Shown: positions 18,828 to 28,454 of the stretch, one piece after another
How positions within the stretch are numbered: the first letter of the stretch is position 1
Layout of the letters: each line of letters opens with the position of its first letter
Source of the DNA: Porticoccaceae bacterium
Lineage (GTDB): Bacteria; Pseudomonadota; Gammaproteobacteria; Pseudomonadales; Porticoccaceae
Length of the DNA: 64,000 bases
NCBI GenBank assembly: GCA_021773435.1
Contig: JAJFKC010000022.1
Coordinates: forward strand, 62,001-126,000
Reading direction: 5' to 3'
Position numbers and translations under genes: made by a program
The notes under the pieces: model-generated
What the model was told of the DNA's origin: nothing
Seen by the model: only the letters and a program-made list of their open reading frames with translations
Database searches by the model: none

Positions 18828-20793
18828 TCTCAGCAGGCTCCAAAATTGGCGAGGGCCTGGTAGCAGCAACCGGGTAATAGTTCAAATAAGCGTCGATCAC
18901 CTGGCGTGCCACCGGCGCTGCCGTCGAGCTGCCATGCTCACCATTTTCGACGATAACAGCTACCGCGATACGCGGATTATCGGCGGGCGCAAAGGCAATA
19001 AACAAGGCGTGATCCAACTGCAATTTGGTCATTTTGCTGGCATCGTATTTTTCGTCCTGTTTAATTCCAACTACCTGGGCCGTACCGGTTTTGCCTGCCA
19101 TTTTGTAGCCCAGGTCTTTAATCGCCCGGCTCGCCGTGCCACGCACATTGTGTACTACCCCGATCATAGCGCTGGTAATAACATCCCAGTAGGCCGAATC
19201 AATTTGAATATTGTTGTCTATTATTAATGGCTCGGTTATCAATGGCTCGGTTATCAATGGTTCGCTTATTAACGGTTCGCTTATTAACAGCCCAGCGGTT
19301 TCGCTATTGGTACGATTGCCATCAATTTGTTCACCGTTTTCTGCGGTCATCACCAGTCTGGGTGTTTGCACCCGGCCACGGGTGGCAAGACGACTGGTGG
19401 CCACCGCTAATTGCAGCGGTGTAGCAAGCATAAAGCCCTGGCCAATGCTGACATTGATCGTATCACCCGGGTACCAGGCTAAACCTCTGGTGCCTCGCTT
19501 CCATTCTCGGGAGGGCATATTGCCACTGGCTTCGGCGGGCAAATCAATGCCAGAGGCCCGCCCAAAACCAAACAAATCTCCATAACGATACAGTTCATCA
19601 ATGCCAGCCATAAAGCCTATTGTGTAAAAAAACGTATCGCAGGATTGCTCGATGGCTTTATATATATCAATACGACTGCCGTGGCCGCCTCGCTTCCAAT
19701 CGCGATATTTATGGTCATCATTATCGAGCTGATAAAAACCCGGGTCGTATATTTCATAGCCGGGCGAAATGGCTTTACTGGCCAACGCCGCCAGCCCAAA
19801 AAATGGTTTCATAGTAGATCCCGGAGGATATTGGCCGCGCAGCGCACGGTCAAACAAAGGTCGGTCAGGAGATTCTGTCAAAGCCGCGTAATCGGCGTAT
19901 GAAATACCCGTCACAAAGGGGTTGGGATCAAAAGATGGTGTGCTCGCCAGGGCCAGCACACCGCCAGTATCAGCTTCGATAGCCACCACCGCTCCGCGTT
20001 CTTCGCCCAGCGCGTTAACAGCGATTTCCTGGATGCGGCTATCGAGATATAAATGTAGGGCTTCCCCCGGCACCGGATCAATTCGCTCCAGGACCCTCAT
20101 CACCCGACCACGAGCATTGGTTTCCACACGCTCGTAACCAACCTCACCTAACAGGGTTTTTTCATAGAATTTTTCCAGCCCAGTTTTGCCCATGGTATGG
20201 ACACCTCGGTACTGTCTGGGGTCGAGTTTTTCAAGCTCACGCTGATTGATCCGGCCGGTGTAACCGACAACGTGACTGAGCTGCTCACCCAGCGGGTAGT
20301 CCCTGATCAGTCGAGCAGAGACTTCAATGCCTTCAAGACGGTGTTGATTAACCGCCAGAATGCTTTGTTCTTTTTCGTTCAATTTATAACGTAGTGGCAC
20401 AGCTTCATAGGGAGGGCGTTGCTCGGCCAATCGGTTAAAGCTCTCAAGTTCACTGTCATCCAGGTCAATGAGGCGGTCTATTTTATTTAGGAGTTCGTCA
20501 ATTTTTGTACTTTTTTCGATAACCACCGATAGCGTAAAGCCGGCCCGGTTATCGGCTAAGAGCACGCCGTTACGATCAAAAATCAGCCCCCGTGCGGGCG
20601 GCACAGCGCGAATCTGAATACGATTATTATCGGCCAGGGTGGCGAAATCGCCGTGCCGACTAATTTGCAAGTCGTAATAGCGCAGGATCAGTGCACTGAG
20701 CATCAGCAATAGAATCAACACCGCAAAGCTGATCCGCACGGCATACAAGCGCGCTTCCCAGTGGATGTTTTTCAGGGCTCGATCTTCTCGCAT
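18820..20793 (-). CDS. mrdA: Penicillin-binding protein 2 (MrdA) with internal LI[ST]EP repeats
   Basis: A 657-residue class B PBP, the transpeptidase partner of RodA for cell elongation. One N-terminal helix (about 17-38) anchors it; the pedestal domain follows, then the transpeptidase with STMK (Ser326, Lys329), SCD (384-386) and KTG (568-570). Between SCD and KTG, residues 503-522 are four copies of LI[ST]EP encoded by 15-bp units, placed in a region where orthologues have a short variable loop. The repeats are in frame so the enzyme should be functional. ATG at 20793 fits the family N-terminus. Overlaps rodA by 8 bases. Confidence 0.95.
   Translation of the reverse strand: MREDRALKNIHWEARLYAVRISFAVLILLLMLSALILRYYDLQISRHGDFATLADNNRIQIRAVPPARGLIFDRNGVLLADNRAGFTLSVVIEKSTKIDELLNKIDRLIDLDDSELESFNRLAEQRPPYEAVPLRYKLNEKEQSILAVNQHRLEGIEVSARLIRDYPLGEQLSHVVGYTGRINQRELEKLDPRQYRGVHTMGKTGLEKFYEKTLLGEVGYERVETNARGRVMRVLERIDPVPGEALHLYLDSRIQEIAVNALGEERGAVVAIEADTGGVLALASTPSFDPNPFVTGISYADYAALTESPDRPLFDRALRGQYPPGSTMKPFFGLAALASKAISPGYEIYDPGFYQLDNDDHKYRDWKRGGHGSRIDIYKAIEQSCDTFFYTIGFMAGIDELYRYGDLFGFGRASGIDLPAEASGNMPSREWKRGTRGLAWYPGDTINVSIGQGFMLATPLQLAVATSRLATRGRVQTPRLVMTAENGEQIDGNRTNSETAGLLISEPLISEPLITEPLITEPLIIDNNIQIDSAYWDVITSAMIGVVHNVRGTASRAIKDLGYKMAGKTGTAQVVGIKQDEKYDASKMTKLQLDHALFIAFAPADNPRIAVAVIVENGEHGSSTAAPVARQVIDAYLNYYPVAATRPSPILEPAESG
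19226..19285. repeat. 15-bp tandem repeat, four copies, within mrdA
   Basis: Units AATGGCTCGGTTATC (19226 and 19241, identical), then AATGGTTCGCTTATT and AACGGTTCGCTTATT. On the coding strand each unit encodes Leu-Ile-Ser/Thr-Glu-Pro. Confidence 0.95.
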
Positions 20794-20924
20794 GCTTTAG
20801 AACGGTCTCGATACATTGATGGTTGCTTACCTGTTGCTATCTACCCGCGAATATCTACCTGTTTTTTTCTTACTGTGCGGCTCTACGTGGGACTCTCTAC
20901 GTGGACCTTCCTACCTGTGCCTTT

Positions 20925-21407
20925 TTACCTATGATAAGGATGCCCCGCATTTATAGACCAGGCCCGATAAAGCTGTTCAATCAAGAGCACTCGCACCAGC
21001 GGATGGGGCAAGGTCAGCGCAGATAAAGACCAGCTCTGATTGGCACGCGCCATACAAGTTTTGTCGAGGCCATCGGGACCGCCGATAAGCAGGCATATAT
21101 TGTTACCGCTGACTTGCCAGCTACGCAAATTTTTTGCTAATTGCTCAGTGCTCCAGACTGACCCTTCTACTGCCAGAGCGACGACGTGGTCATCGCGGGT
21201 CAGAGCTTTGAGTATGGCTTTGCCCTCCAGTTCAACCGCCCGATCCGGAGCCTCACCTTTTCGGCGCTGGGTTTTAGGTCGATAGCCAAGTGGCACCTCA
21301 ACCAACTCAAGGTTTAATTCTTTTGGCAAACGTCTGGCATATTCCTGGTAACCCGTTTGAACCCACCCAGGCATTTTGCCACCCACCGCGAGAATCCTGG
21401 TTTTCAA
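20925..21407 (-). CDS. rlmH: 23S rRNA pseudouridine-1915 N3-methyltransferase RlmH
   Basis: A 160-residue SPOUT methyltransferase that modifies pseudouridine 1915 of 23S rRNA on the 70S ribosome. The knotted SAM-binding region appears as FLIGGPDG-type sequence (LLIGGPDGLDKTC) and the LTLPHPLVRVLLIEQLYRAW block, and the C-terminal HPYHR is characteristic. The start is TTG at 21407, matching the family opening MKTRILAVGGKMPGWV. It lies 5 bp after rsfS, the usual pairing. The 131-bp spacer to mrdA holds imperfect repeats of CTACGTGGA and CTACCTGT. Confidence 0.95.
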   Translation of the reverse strand: MKTRILAVGGKMPGWVQTGYQEYARRLPKELNLELVEVPLGYRPKTQRRKGEAPDRAVELEGKAILKALTRDDHVVALAVEGSVWSTEQLAKNLRSWQVSGNNICLLIGGPDGLDKTCMARANQSWSLSALTLPHPLVRVLLIEQLYRAWSINAGHPYHR

Positions 21408-21412
21408 TGGCG

Positions 21413-21832
21413 CTAAGCCCCTATCGTGCCGCTGTCTGAATCACCGTCATTAAGGCCACCGGAGGTATCAACGCGCGGCGCTATAGTCGGTTCGAGGGGA
21501 ATGATATCTGCTGGTCGCATGGACCACAATTTTTCTAAATCATAAAACAGCCGGGTCTCGGGCAACATGATGTGCACGACTGTATCACCCATATCCACAA
21601 GCACCCATTCGCCAACATCAGCCCCTTCAACACCCAAGGGCTGTAGCCCCGCCTTTTTGCAATCTTCGGTCACTGCGTTAGCCAGGGCTTTAACCTGGCG
21701 ATTGCTATTGCCGCTGACCACCACCATGGTATCCATCACGTCGGTCAGGCCGGTGACATCTAGCTGGCTTATGTCGAGGCCTTTAACACTTTCTAGCGCA
21801 TTGATAATAATTTCATTGAGATTGGGCGTCAT
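21413..21832 (-). CDS. rsfS: Ribosomal silencing factor RsfS
   Basis: A 139-residue RsfS/Iojap protein that binds uL14 on the 50S subunit and blocks subunit joining during nutrient limitation. The block DTMVVVSGNSNRQVKALA and the later GEWVLVDMGDTVVHIMLPE are the core of the family. A C-terminal extension of about 25 residues rich in Asp/Gly/Ser is additional. Encoded between nadD and rlmH as is common. Confidence 0.95.
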   Translation of the reverse strand: MTPNLNEIIINALESVKGLDISQLDVTGLTDVMDTMVVVSGNSNRQVKALANAVTEDCKKAGLQPLGVEGADVGEWVLVDMGDTVVHIMLPETRLFYDLEKLWSMRPADIIPLEPTIAPRVDTSGGLNDGDSDSGTIGA

Positions 21833-21858
21833 TAAATCAGTCTCTAATTCGTAAGCAT

Positions 21859-22491
21859 CTAATACAAACGGTGTTGTTCGATATAGTCGAGCACAGCATC
21901 TGGTACCAGATAGCGTACCGACTGACCGGCGGCCAGCTTTTTTCTGATGCCTGTAGACGACATTGGCAACAGCGTCATCTCGCTGACCAGCACCTGCCCG
22001 GCAGGCGTATTAGTCAACAACTCGACATCGCTAACCAGCTTATCATCCAACCAATTAGCTACCGGCCCAGTGTCGGGCACTTGCCAACCAGGCCGCGCCA
22101 CCACTACAAGGTGAGCAAAATCGGTAAGGCTTTGCCAGCGATGCCAGCTCGCCAGATTAACCAAAGAGTCCATGCCGATACACATAGACAACGAAGTGTC
22201 ATTGCCCAGCTCGCCACGCAACTCCTGCAAAGTATCAATGGTGTAAGACAAACCATCGCGGCGCAATTCCCGATCATCGACCTGCAAACCAGGCTCTTCA
22301 TCAATCGCCAGATGCAGCATCGTCAAACGATGTTCGGCGCTGACAACTGGGGCCTCACGATGGGGCGGTCGAGCACTGGGAATCAGGTGTATTGCGGTCA
22401 GACCGAGAGTTTCACGTAATTCAATACAGCTACGCAGATGACCAATATGCACCGGGTTAAATGTGCCGCCAAAAATGCCAACCCCGTTCAA
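21859..22491 (-). CDS. nadD: Nicotinate-nucleotide adenylyltransferase NadD
   Basis: A 210-residue nucleotidyltransferase converting nicotinate mononucleotide and ATP to deamido-NAD. The HxGH-type motif is HIGH (15-18) within GIFGGTFNPVHIGHLR, and the second motif is SSTGIRKKL near residue 180. The start is a TTG at 22491; no ATG exists near the family N-terminus. Lies 51 bp after proA. Confidence 0.94.
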   Translation of the reverse strand: MNGVGIFGGTFNPVHIGHLRSCIELRETLGLTAIHLIPSARPPHREAPVVSAEHRLTMLHLAIDEEPGLQVDDRELRRDGLSYTIDTLQELRGELGNDTSLSMCIGMDSLVNLASWHRWQSLTDFAHLVVVARPGWQVPDTGPVANWLDDKLVSDVELLTNTPAGQVLVSEMTLLPMSSTGIRKKLAAGQSVRYLVPDAVLDYIEQHRLY

Positions 22492-22542
22492 GTTGGCCTG
22501 GCCATCAATCCGTTCACTAGCAGAACTGTTTTCATATTGATG

Positions 22543-23811
22543 TTACTGACGAATATGGCCATCACCCAGCACTATATATTTCTGGCTGGTAAGGCCCTCC
22601 AGCCCAACCGGGCCACGGGCGTGAATTTTATCCGTTGATATGCCAATTTCTGCGCCAAGGCCATATTCAAAACCATCGGCAAAACGGGTCGATGCGTTAA
22701 TCATGACCGAACTGGAATCCACCTCATTGATAAAACGTCGGCCGATGCTGTAGTTTTCGGTGACGATGGACTCTGTATGCTGCGAGCCATAGGTGTTGAT
22801 ATGATCCATCGCTGCGTCAATATTTGCGACCACGCGAATCGCCAATACCGGCGCTAGATACTCTTCGTACCAGTCAGCTTCAGTGGCAGCTTCACAGCTA
22901 AATCCCGCCTGACTAATAATATCCTGGCCCCGTTCACAGGCGTTCATAACCACACCGGCTTGTGTATAGGCACCAGCCAGACCGGGCAGTATTTTGTCAG
23001 CCACGGCTTCCGCTACCAGTAACGTCTCCATTGCGTTACAAACGCCGTAGCGGTGGGTCTTCGCATTCAAGGCAATGTTATGCGCTTTTTCGGGATCGGC
23101 TTCAACATCTATGTAGACATGACAAACACCATGAAGATGTTTAATCACTGGCACCCGCGCTTCACTGCTGATCCGTTCAATCAAGCCCTTGCCGCCCCGT
23201 GGCACGATCACATCCACGAATTCCGCCATCGTTACTAGCTTACCGACTGCCGCTCGATCCGTCGTCTCGATCACCTGGACAGCGGTACTCGGCAAGTCTG
23301 CCTGCTGCAAACCTCTCTCGATACAGGCGGCAATGGCCTGATTGGAATGAATCGCCTCACTACCACCACGCAATATCGTTGCATTACCTGACTTCAAACA
23401 CAGGCTTGCCGCCTCGACCGTCACATTGGGTCGCGACTCATAAATAATCCCCACCACGCCGAGGGGCACACGCATCCTGCCCACCTGGATACCGCTGGGC
23501 CGAAAATTCATATCGCTGATTTCGCCAATCGGGTCAGGCAGTGCCGCGACCTGAGTCAAACCCTCAATCATGCCGTCTATTGTCGCGGGGCTTAGCTCCA
23601 GCCTGTCGAGCAGGGCCGGTTCCAGATCATTGTTCCGAGCCTGTGCCAAATCTTTAGCATTGGCACCAGCCAGGGGTTTCCGCTCGGTATCGAGCACTTC
23701 AGCAATTGCCAACAAAGCCTGATTTTTGGCGTGAGTATCGGCACGCGCCATTGCCCTAGAAGCTGCTCTAGCCTGTGTGCCTACCTGCTGCATATAGGAT
23801 TCAATATCCAT
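22543..23811 (-). CDS. proA: Gamma-glutamyl phosphate reductase ProA
   Basis: A 422-residue aldehyde dehydrogenase-fold enzyme that reduces gamma-glutamyl phosphate with NADPH, the second step of proline synthesis. The catalytic Cys258 is in [31 protein letters not shown] and [14 protein letters not shown] are standard blocks, and the C-terminal [17 protein letters not shown] completes the family signature. First gene of the large minus-strand run; promoter presumably in the spacer above 23811. Confidence 0.96.
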   Translation of the reverse strand: MDIESYMQQVGTQARAASRAMARADTHAKNQALLAIAEVLDTERKPLAGANAKDLAQARNNDLEPALLDRLELSPATIDGMIEGLTQVAALPDPIGEISDMNFRPSGIQVGRMRVPLGVVGIIYESRPNVTVEAASLCLKSGNATILRGGSEAIHSNQAIAACIERGLQQADLPSTAVQVIETTDRAAVGKLVTMAEFVDVIVPRGGKGLIERISSEARVPVIKHLHGVCHVYIDVEADPEKAHNIALNAKTHRYGVCNAMETLLVAEAVADKILPGLAGAYTQAGVVMNACERGQDIISQAGFSCEAATEADWYEEYLAPVLAIRVVANIDAAMDHINTYGSQHTESIVTENYSIGRRFINEVDSSSVMINASTRFADGFEYGLGAEIGISTDKIHARGPVGLEGLTSQKYIVLGDGHIRQ

Positions 23812-23938
23812 TACATATCTCTACAGATTGCCTGACCCCGAAGTTATGACGACATCAAAGCTGCTCGCGATCAAAAGCCGCATTATACAGAGCCGTGATT
23901 TACTCGTCAGAAGCACTTGGCCAATAATTCGCTCAACT

Positions 23939-23971
23939 ATCCCTCATTTATCCCTCATTTATCCCTCATTT
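23939..23971. repeat. 11-bp tandem repeat, three copies
   Basis: Three perfect units of ATCCCTCATTT in the divergent spacer between proA and the MaoC gene. It could affect promoter spacing of either gene. Confidence 0.9.
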
Positions 23972-24061
23972 GCGCCGTCAATAATTTTGCGTCACTATCC
24001 TCAACCCCTTCTTACCCCTAAAAAGTTACCCATAGATATTCACTAACGAGGCAAACAAGGT

Positions 24062-24523
24062 ATGAAAAAAATTGGTGGCGGTTTTTACTGGCAGGACGTT
24101 CAGGTTGGCGAAAAATATGAGTCCTGGGGCAGAACAGTGCTTGAGGCCGATATCTGCAACTTTATTAACTTGGTCGGTCTGCACGAAGTCGTCTTTTCTG
24201 ATCGCGAATTTTTAAAAGAAAAATCCGTCATCAAAGAGCCCTTCGCGCCGGGCGCTATGGTCTACAGCTTTGCCGAGGGCCTGCTGCTACCTACCATGCA
24301 GGGCACCGGCATGGCGTTCTTGAACATGGAACTAGATATGAAACGACCCTGCCTGGCGGGCGATACCATCCATGTCGAGTTTGAAATAATAGAAGTCCGC
24401 AAGACCAGCAAGGGCAACCGAGGCCTGGTGCGCACCTTCAATGAAGTCATCAACCAAAACGGCGACATTGTTCTTACTTACAACCCGCTGCGCATGCTCA
24501 AAGGTCGACCTGAGGATGACTAA
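24062..24523 (+). CDS. MaoC-like hot-dog dehydratase family protein
   Basis: A 153-residue hot-dog protein of the MaoC hydratase group. FYWQDVQVGEKYESWGRTV and the later RPCLAGDTIHVEFEI and PLRMLKGRP are the usual framework. The hydratase Asp-His pair is not obvious (the expected region reads NFINLVGLHEVVFSD), so activity on enoyl-CoA is likely but unproven. A single gene, convergent with the PepSY gene. A 12-bp palindrome CCTTGATCAAGG follows its stop (24525-24536). Confidence 0.78.
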   Translation: MKKIGGGFYWQDVQVGEKYESWGRTVLEADICNFINLVGLHEVVFSDREFLKEKSVIKEPFAPGAMVYSFAEGLLLPTMQGTGMAFLNMELDMKRPCLAGDTIHVEFEIIEVRKTSKGNRGLVRTFNEVINQNGDIVLTYNPLRMLKGRPEDD

Positions 24524-24678
24524 GCCTTGATCAAGGAAGTTATAATGTGCGAGATTGGCACTTTTCAGTGCATAGATCACTTTTTTAGTAGCCCAATTTG
24601 CAAGTTACCCGTCCACGCTCACAACTGACACTAGTGCCTTTGACTTCAGCAAAGAAGTGCTCAGAAATGGCCAGGCAC

Positions 24679-26166
24679 TCATTTAGCGCGACGACCAAGT
24701 CGCTGCCACGCCATCACTACCGAAGTTAACGAAAATAGAAAACCGACACTGCATAACGTTATAAGCACCAGATCCCAAGTCGGCCGATGATTTATAAGTA
24801 CTGCAAAATCAAGGCTGTGGAGACCATTAAATAGCCAACGTTCAACACGATTCCGAGCAGTCAAACGCTCGAATACTTCGCCAGTCGACAAATCGACATG
24901 AAACCAGGTGGATTCATGATCCGAAAATTTAATACGTTTGATGGGCAGGGGCCTAATTCGGCCATGATGTGAATAATAATACGCGTCGTATTCGTCAAGT
25001 CGTTGCTGAGTCAGAATGTGTTCATCGGGGATTATCCTGCCAAGGCCTGTCTGAATTATCCTCTCAAGGGTACGTTTCCCACCCTTTGCCAAATGATACT
25101 GTGGTGGCCTATCTGAACTGTGTAAGGTGATATATGATTCACCGCCAATCCAGTGCCACACCAATTGCTTACTTTCAAGACCAACCTTGCTTTTGAGCAG
25201 TTTTTGAATTTCACCAACTTGCGAATAGGCCAGTTCTGCCCCGTCTGAATCATCTCCTAGTCGGTAGCGGTGGACTTGTTCGGCAAAATTTGTCTCAGCG
25301 TCGAATACGCCCCAGGGGGCCATCGACATTAGTCCGCTAAACATAAAGGACGTGAGAAACGATAGACTCAGCAGTCCAAAGACATGATGGTATTTTGGGA
25401 CTCCCCGATAGGGAGAGCAACTTTTTCCTCGGTACGGACGTCTAACCCGCAAGCGTAATAAGCCGATGATGGCCCCGCTAAAGATGGTGATCAGGCCTGT
25501 CAGGGACAGGACAATAATGGTATTAACCCAAATGTTTGTATGTTTCCGTAATTGCAGTGGATAAATCCAATGCAGGTTAGCGCCGAGCCAATTCCAGATG
25601 CGTTCTCCGCGCGTGGTGTCCTGAACTACCTGGCCAGTGCGTGCCGAAACGTAGAGGTGGGTTCCTGCCCGGTCGCTAAGCTCGACCAAATGCATGGGTC
25701 GGTAGTCGGAAAGCCGACTCGACACCGTCCACTGATCCATCTCCAGTGTTTTCAGAGCCACACCGGTGACTGCCCTGTCCGGGTACCGAGATGTATAAAA
25801 ACCTACTGCCGAGGTAACAGCCGCCTGGCTCGTAATATGGCTCAATAAATCACCAGTGTCAGCGTACAAACCGAACCATGGTGAATCTTGTCTCTTCAAC
25901 AAATAAACCGGCCGTCGCGCAATACTGGTCAGCATCAGATGTTCGACTGAGGTGCCCGACGGGGCCTTAGCCAACAACGACGCAGGCGAATAAGCGATAC
26001 TTTCAGGGTCGAGAACGCTAAGCCCAGCGTACTGCTCTTGTTTAGTGAGCTCTGGATAAGCGACATACATCATCACCATGCCAGTCGCAAACCACATGGA
26101 CACCAACAGGCACACAGTAATGCCAAGCCAGCGATGGACCAAGTACAGCATTGTTTTTAATTTCAT
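24679..26166 (-). CDS. PepSY-domain membrane protein (PepSY-associated TM family)
   Basis: A 495-residue inner-membrane protein with four predicted helices (about 10-33, 210-235, 265-287, 465-488) and two periplasmic PepSY-like regions between them. The opening LVHRWLGITVCLLVSMWFATGMVMM is cut short here but is the family's HRWLG signature, and GLHSLDFAVL precedes the final helix. Such proteins often accompany TonB-dependent receptors and are proposed to act in ferric reduction or siderophore handling. It lies 98 bp downstream of the TonB receptor on the same strand. Confidence 0.82.
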   Translation of the reverse strand: MKLKTMLYLVHRWLGITVCLLVSMWFATGMVMMYVAYPELTKQEQYAGLSVLDPESIAYSPASLLAKAPSGTSVEHLMLTSIARRPVYLLKRQDSPWFGLYADTGDLLSHITSQAAVTSAVGFYTSRYPDRAVTGVALKTLEMDQWTVSSRLSDYRPMHLVELSDRAGTHLYVSARTGQVVQDTTRGERIWNWLGANLHWIYPLQLRKHTNIWVNTIIVLSLTGLITIFSGAIIGLLRLRVRRPYRGKSCSPYRGVPKYHHVFGLLSLSFLTSFMFSGLMSMAPWGVFDAETNFAEQVHRYRLGDDSDGAELAYSQVGEIQKLLKSKVGLESKQLVWHWIGGESYITLHSSDRPPQYHLAKGGKRTLERIIQTGLGRIIPDEHILTQQRLDEYDAYYYSHHGRIRPLPIKRIKFSDHESTWFHVDLSTGEVFERLTARNRVERWLFNGLHSLDFAVLINHRPTWDLVLITLCSVGFLFSLTSVVMAWQRLGRRAK

Positions 26167-26263
26167 CGCCTTTAAGCGTATACAGCAGTGATAAACCCAC
26201 TGGCCCGTTTCTCAGCAGAGTATGTGACCGGCAAGTTTTTTGAGAGTGTAGTTTGACAGCTAG

Positions 26264-28399
26264 TTAGAAACGGTAATCTGCGGTCAAACTGACGGTACGG
26301 GGTTTGCCGACCAGCCAGGTTGAGGAAAAATATGGTGAAGACGCGTAGCGCTCGTCAAATAAATTATCGGCCCTGACAGTTAACGAAAATTTATCATTAA
26401 TGTTTATCCGGGTCGACGCATCGACTACCGTATAGGAGGGAATCGGTATGCTGGGGTGGAAGCGCTCTCCGACATAACGGGCGTCAGCAATAAACTGAAC
26501 CTTATCCCATATTCGCCAAATCAGACCCAGGTTGGCTGTTTTTTCAGGTACGTAGTTTGGTGCGATACCGGACTGGGTTTCAGCTTCCAATATGCTGCCG
26601 TTACCGTAAACTTGCAGATTTTGATTCACTTGGAAGCTAAAGCCAAGCTCAGCCCCCTGGGATGTTTGCTCGGGAATGATGATCAGCTCATCGGGATCAC
26701 CAGAATCTGGATCATCTTCGACCAGGTCATTCTTGACGATATCAAATAGCGCCAGGGTCCACTGCAAACGGCCATCTATCAGCCCTTGTTTTATGCCCAC
26801 CTCGATTTGCTCACTTTTAATAAAATCTGATTCGCGGTTAGCCGCTTGCGCATTGACTATGCTATTGCTCGGATGGGTTGCCCCCGTCGCATATTGTGCG
26901 TAGAGCACCGTGTCTTCATTAACATCGTAAACCAGCCCAAATCGACCAGTTAGCTCATTAACTGTTTGATCAATGGGAGCACGCCCCAATCGAGTGTAGT
27001 CGGTCTCAACATCCTCATACCGCAAGCCCACCACAATGGCCAGTCTGTCGGTCGCCTGGAGCTGACTTTCGGTGAACAGGGCATACTGGTCTACATCGGA
27101 AGCGTCATCAGGCATCACGTCCGCGCCAGTCAAATCAGACAGCCTGCCGGGATCAAAGTTATTGGAGTCGACAGTATCGAAATCGGCGCCAAAATCGACG
27201 GGATTAGGGTTGCCCGGACCAAAATTGGTAGGCCGCTTAAAGGTGACGTCGTTGACTTCAAAACCGAGCGAAGTGTGCAAGTCGCGACCGGCCAGGGTAT
27301 TGGTAAAAATAAAATTGGTGCGCAGTCCATCATGCTCCATATCATGCCCAATCACGAGCGGATCGCCCCGCTCGACCAAGCCCGTGGTGGTGTCAAGGCT
27401 GTAAAATTCAGCATTCTTCCAGAAACGCTCGGTTTCCAGCCGATACAATTCTGCCCGCATTGAAACTGTCTCAGAAATAGTCCACTCGGCTTTGAGGCGG
27501 AAAGCCTTATCTTCATAGCTGATTCTGGCATCTCCCACATTGAAATTCGACTCACCCAGGCCGCTGGCAAATTCGCCATCGACCACTGGAATACCAAAGT
27601 ATTGCAGGGGCTCTTGATCGCCGTAGTCGTAACGCATACTCAAGGTGAGGTCTTCATTGACTTCCCAGCGTAGGGCAAGCGACAACATATCGGCATCACT
27701 ATCGCCATTCTTTACCCAATTATCTGATTGGTTATTGCTGTAATTTAGTCGATAAGCGAGGGTATCAGTTAAGCCGCCGGTCAGGTCAATCCCCAGGAAA
27801 GTGGTGTCGTCCTCGCCCATGGTCAGCCTGACGTTTCCGCCGTGTTCCTGTTGCGGCCTTTTGGGAATAATATTAATGGCGCCGCCAATGCCACCCTCGC
27901 CGTACAATACCGAAGAGGGGCCTTTCAATATCTCGATACGCTCAACGCCCCAGATATCAAAAGGGAAGGTCAGGGTGCCCGCAGCTGTATAGTAGTTGGT
28001 GCCATCAAACAGCTTGGTGACGGAACCCTGGCCGCGAAAGCCCCGCGCCGCGATGCTTTGGCCGCCATTTCCTGGATTGGCTTCGTTGGTAAAGCCCGCG
28101 CTGCGGGTCACTGCCTCCAATACACTGGTATCGAGGCGGTTACGAATACTATCTCCGTTAATGACTTCAACAGTGGCGGGCGTTTCCATCAGAGTCAGGC
28201 CGAGCCTACTGCCCGTTGCTGCTCGCGAACTCTCTCGACGGTCGAAAACGATTATTTCTTCCGTAATACTTCGCCCATTGTCTTCGTCTTCCGCCATTTC
28301 CGCCACGACCGAGCTGGACAGTGCGCTGACAGCTGTCAATAGCCCAAGTAACATGCTGCATTTAACAATAGGCCATAGTTTATTTTTTGAGTAAGTAAT
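26264..28399 (-). CDS. TonB-dependent siderophore-type receptor
   Basis: About 711 residues: signal peptide, TonB-box-like EEIIVFDR, plug domain (TPATVEVINGDSI to RIEILKGPSSVLYGEGGIGG) and a 22-strand barrel ending DYRF. The plug IEILKGPSSVLYG motif identifies siderophore-type receptors. The start is uncertain. The frame extends to 28549 inside the upstream gene, but a well placed GGAG (28406-28409) stands 6 bases before an ATT at 28399, with a TTG at 28411 and an internal ATG at 28354 as alternatives. Flanked by a DUF3859-like gene and two PepSY genes, so iron or another metal chelate is the likely cargo. No convincing Fur box seen. Confidence 0.87.
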   Translation of the reverse strand: MTYSKNKLWPIVKCSMLLGLLTAVSALSSSVVAEMAEDEDNGRSITEEIIVFDRRESSRAATGSRLGLTLMETPATVEVINGDSIRNRLDTSVLEAVTRSAGFTNEANPGNGGQSIAARGFRGQGSVTKLFDGTNYYTAAGTLTFPFDIWGVERIEILKGPSSVLYGEGGIGGAINIIPKRPQQEHGGNVRLTMGEDDTTFLGIDLTGGLTDTLAYRLNYSNNQSDNWVKNGDSDADMLSLALRWEVNEDLTLSMRYDYGDQEPLQYFGIPVVDGEFASGLGESNFNVGDARISYEDKAFRLKAEWTISETVSMRAELYRLETERFWKNAEFYSLDTTTGLVERGDPLVIGHDMEHDGLRTNFIFTNTLAGRDLHTSLGFEVNDVTFKRPTNFGPGNPNPVDFGADFDTVDSNNFDPGRLSDLTGADVMPDDASDVDQYALFTESQLQATDRLAIVVGLRYEDVETDYTRLGRAPIDQTVNELTGRFGLVYDVNEDTVLYAQYATGATHPSNSIVNAQAANRESDFIKSEQIEVGIKQGLIDGRLQWTLALFDIVKNDLVEDDPDSGDPDELIIIPEQTSQGAELGFSFQVNQNLQVYGNGSILEAETQSGIAPNYVPEKTANLGLIWRIWDKVQFIADARYVGERFHPSIPIPSYTVVDASTRININDKFSLTVRADNLFDERYASSPYFSSTWLVGKPRTVSLTADYRF

Positions 28400-28454
28400 A
28401 TTATTCTCCAAGATAACAGTACTGTTTTTAAGACACCTCAATTTTGCGGGCCTT

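Noticed and set aside
24525-24536. 12-bp palindrome CCTTGATCAAGG after the MaoC gene as terminator
   Set aside because: It has no loop and no T tract, so it cannot be a standard Rho-independent terminator.
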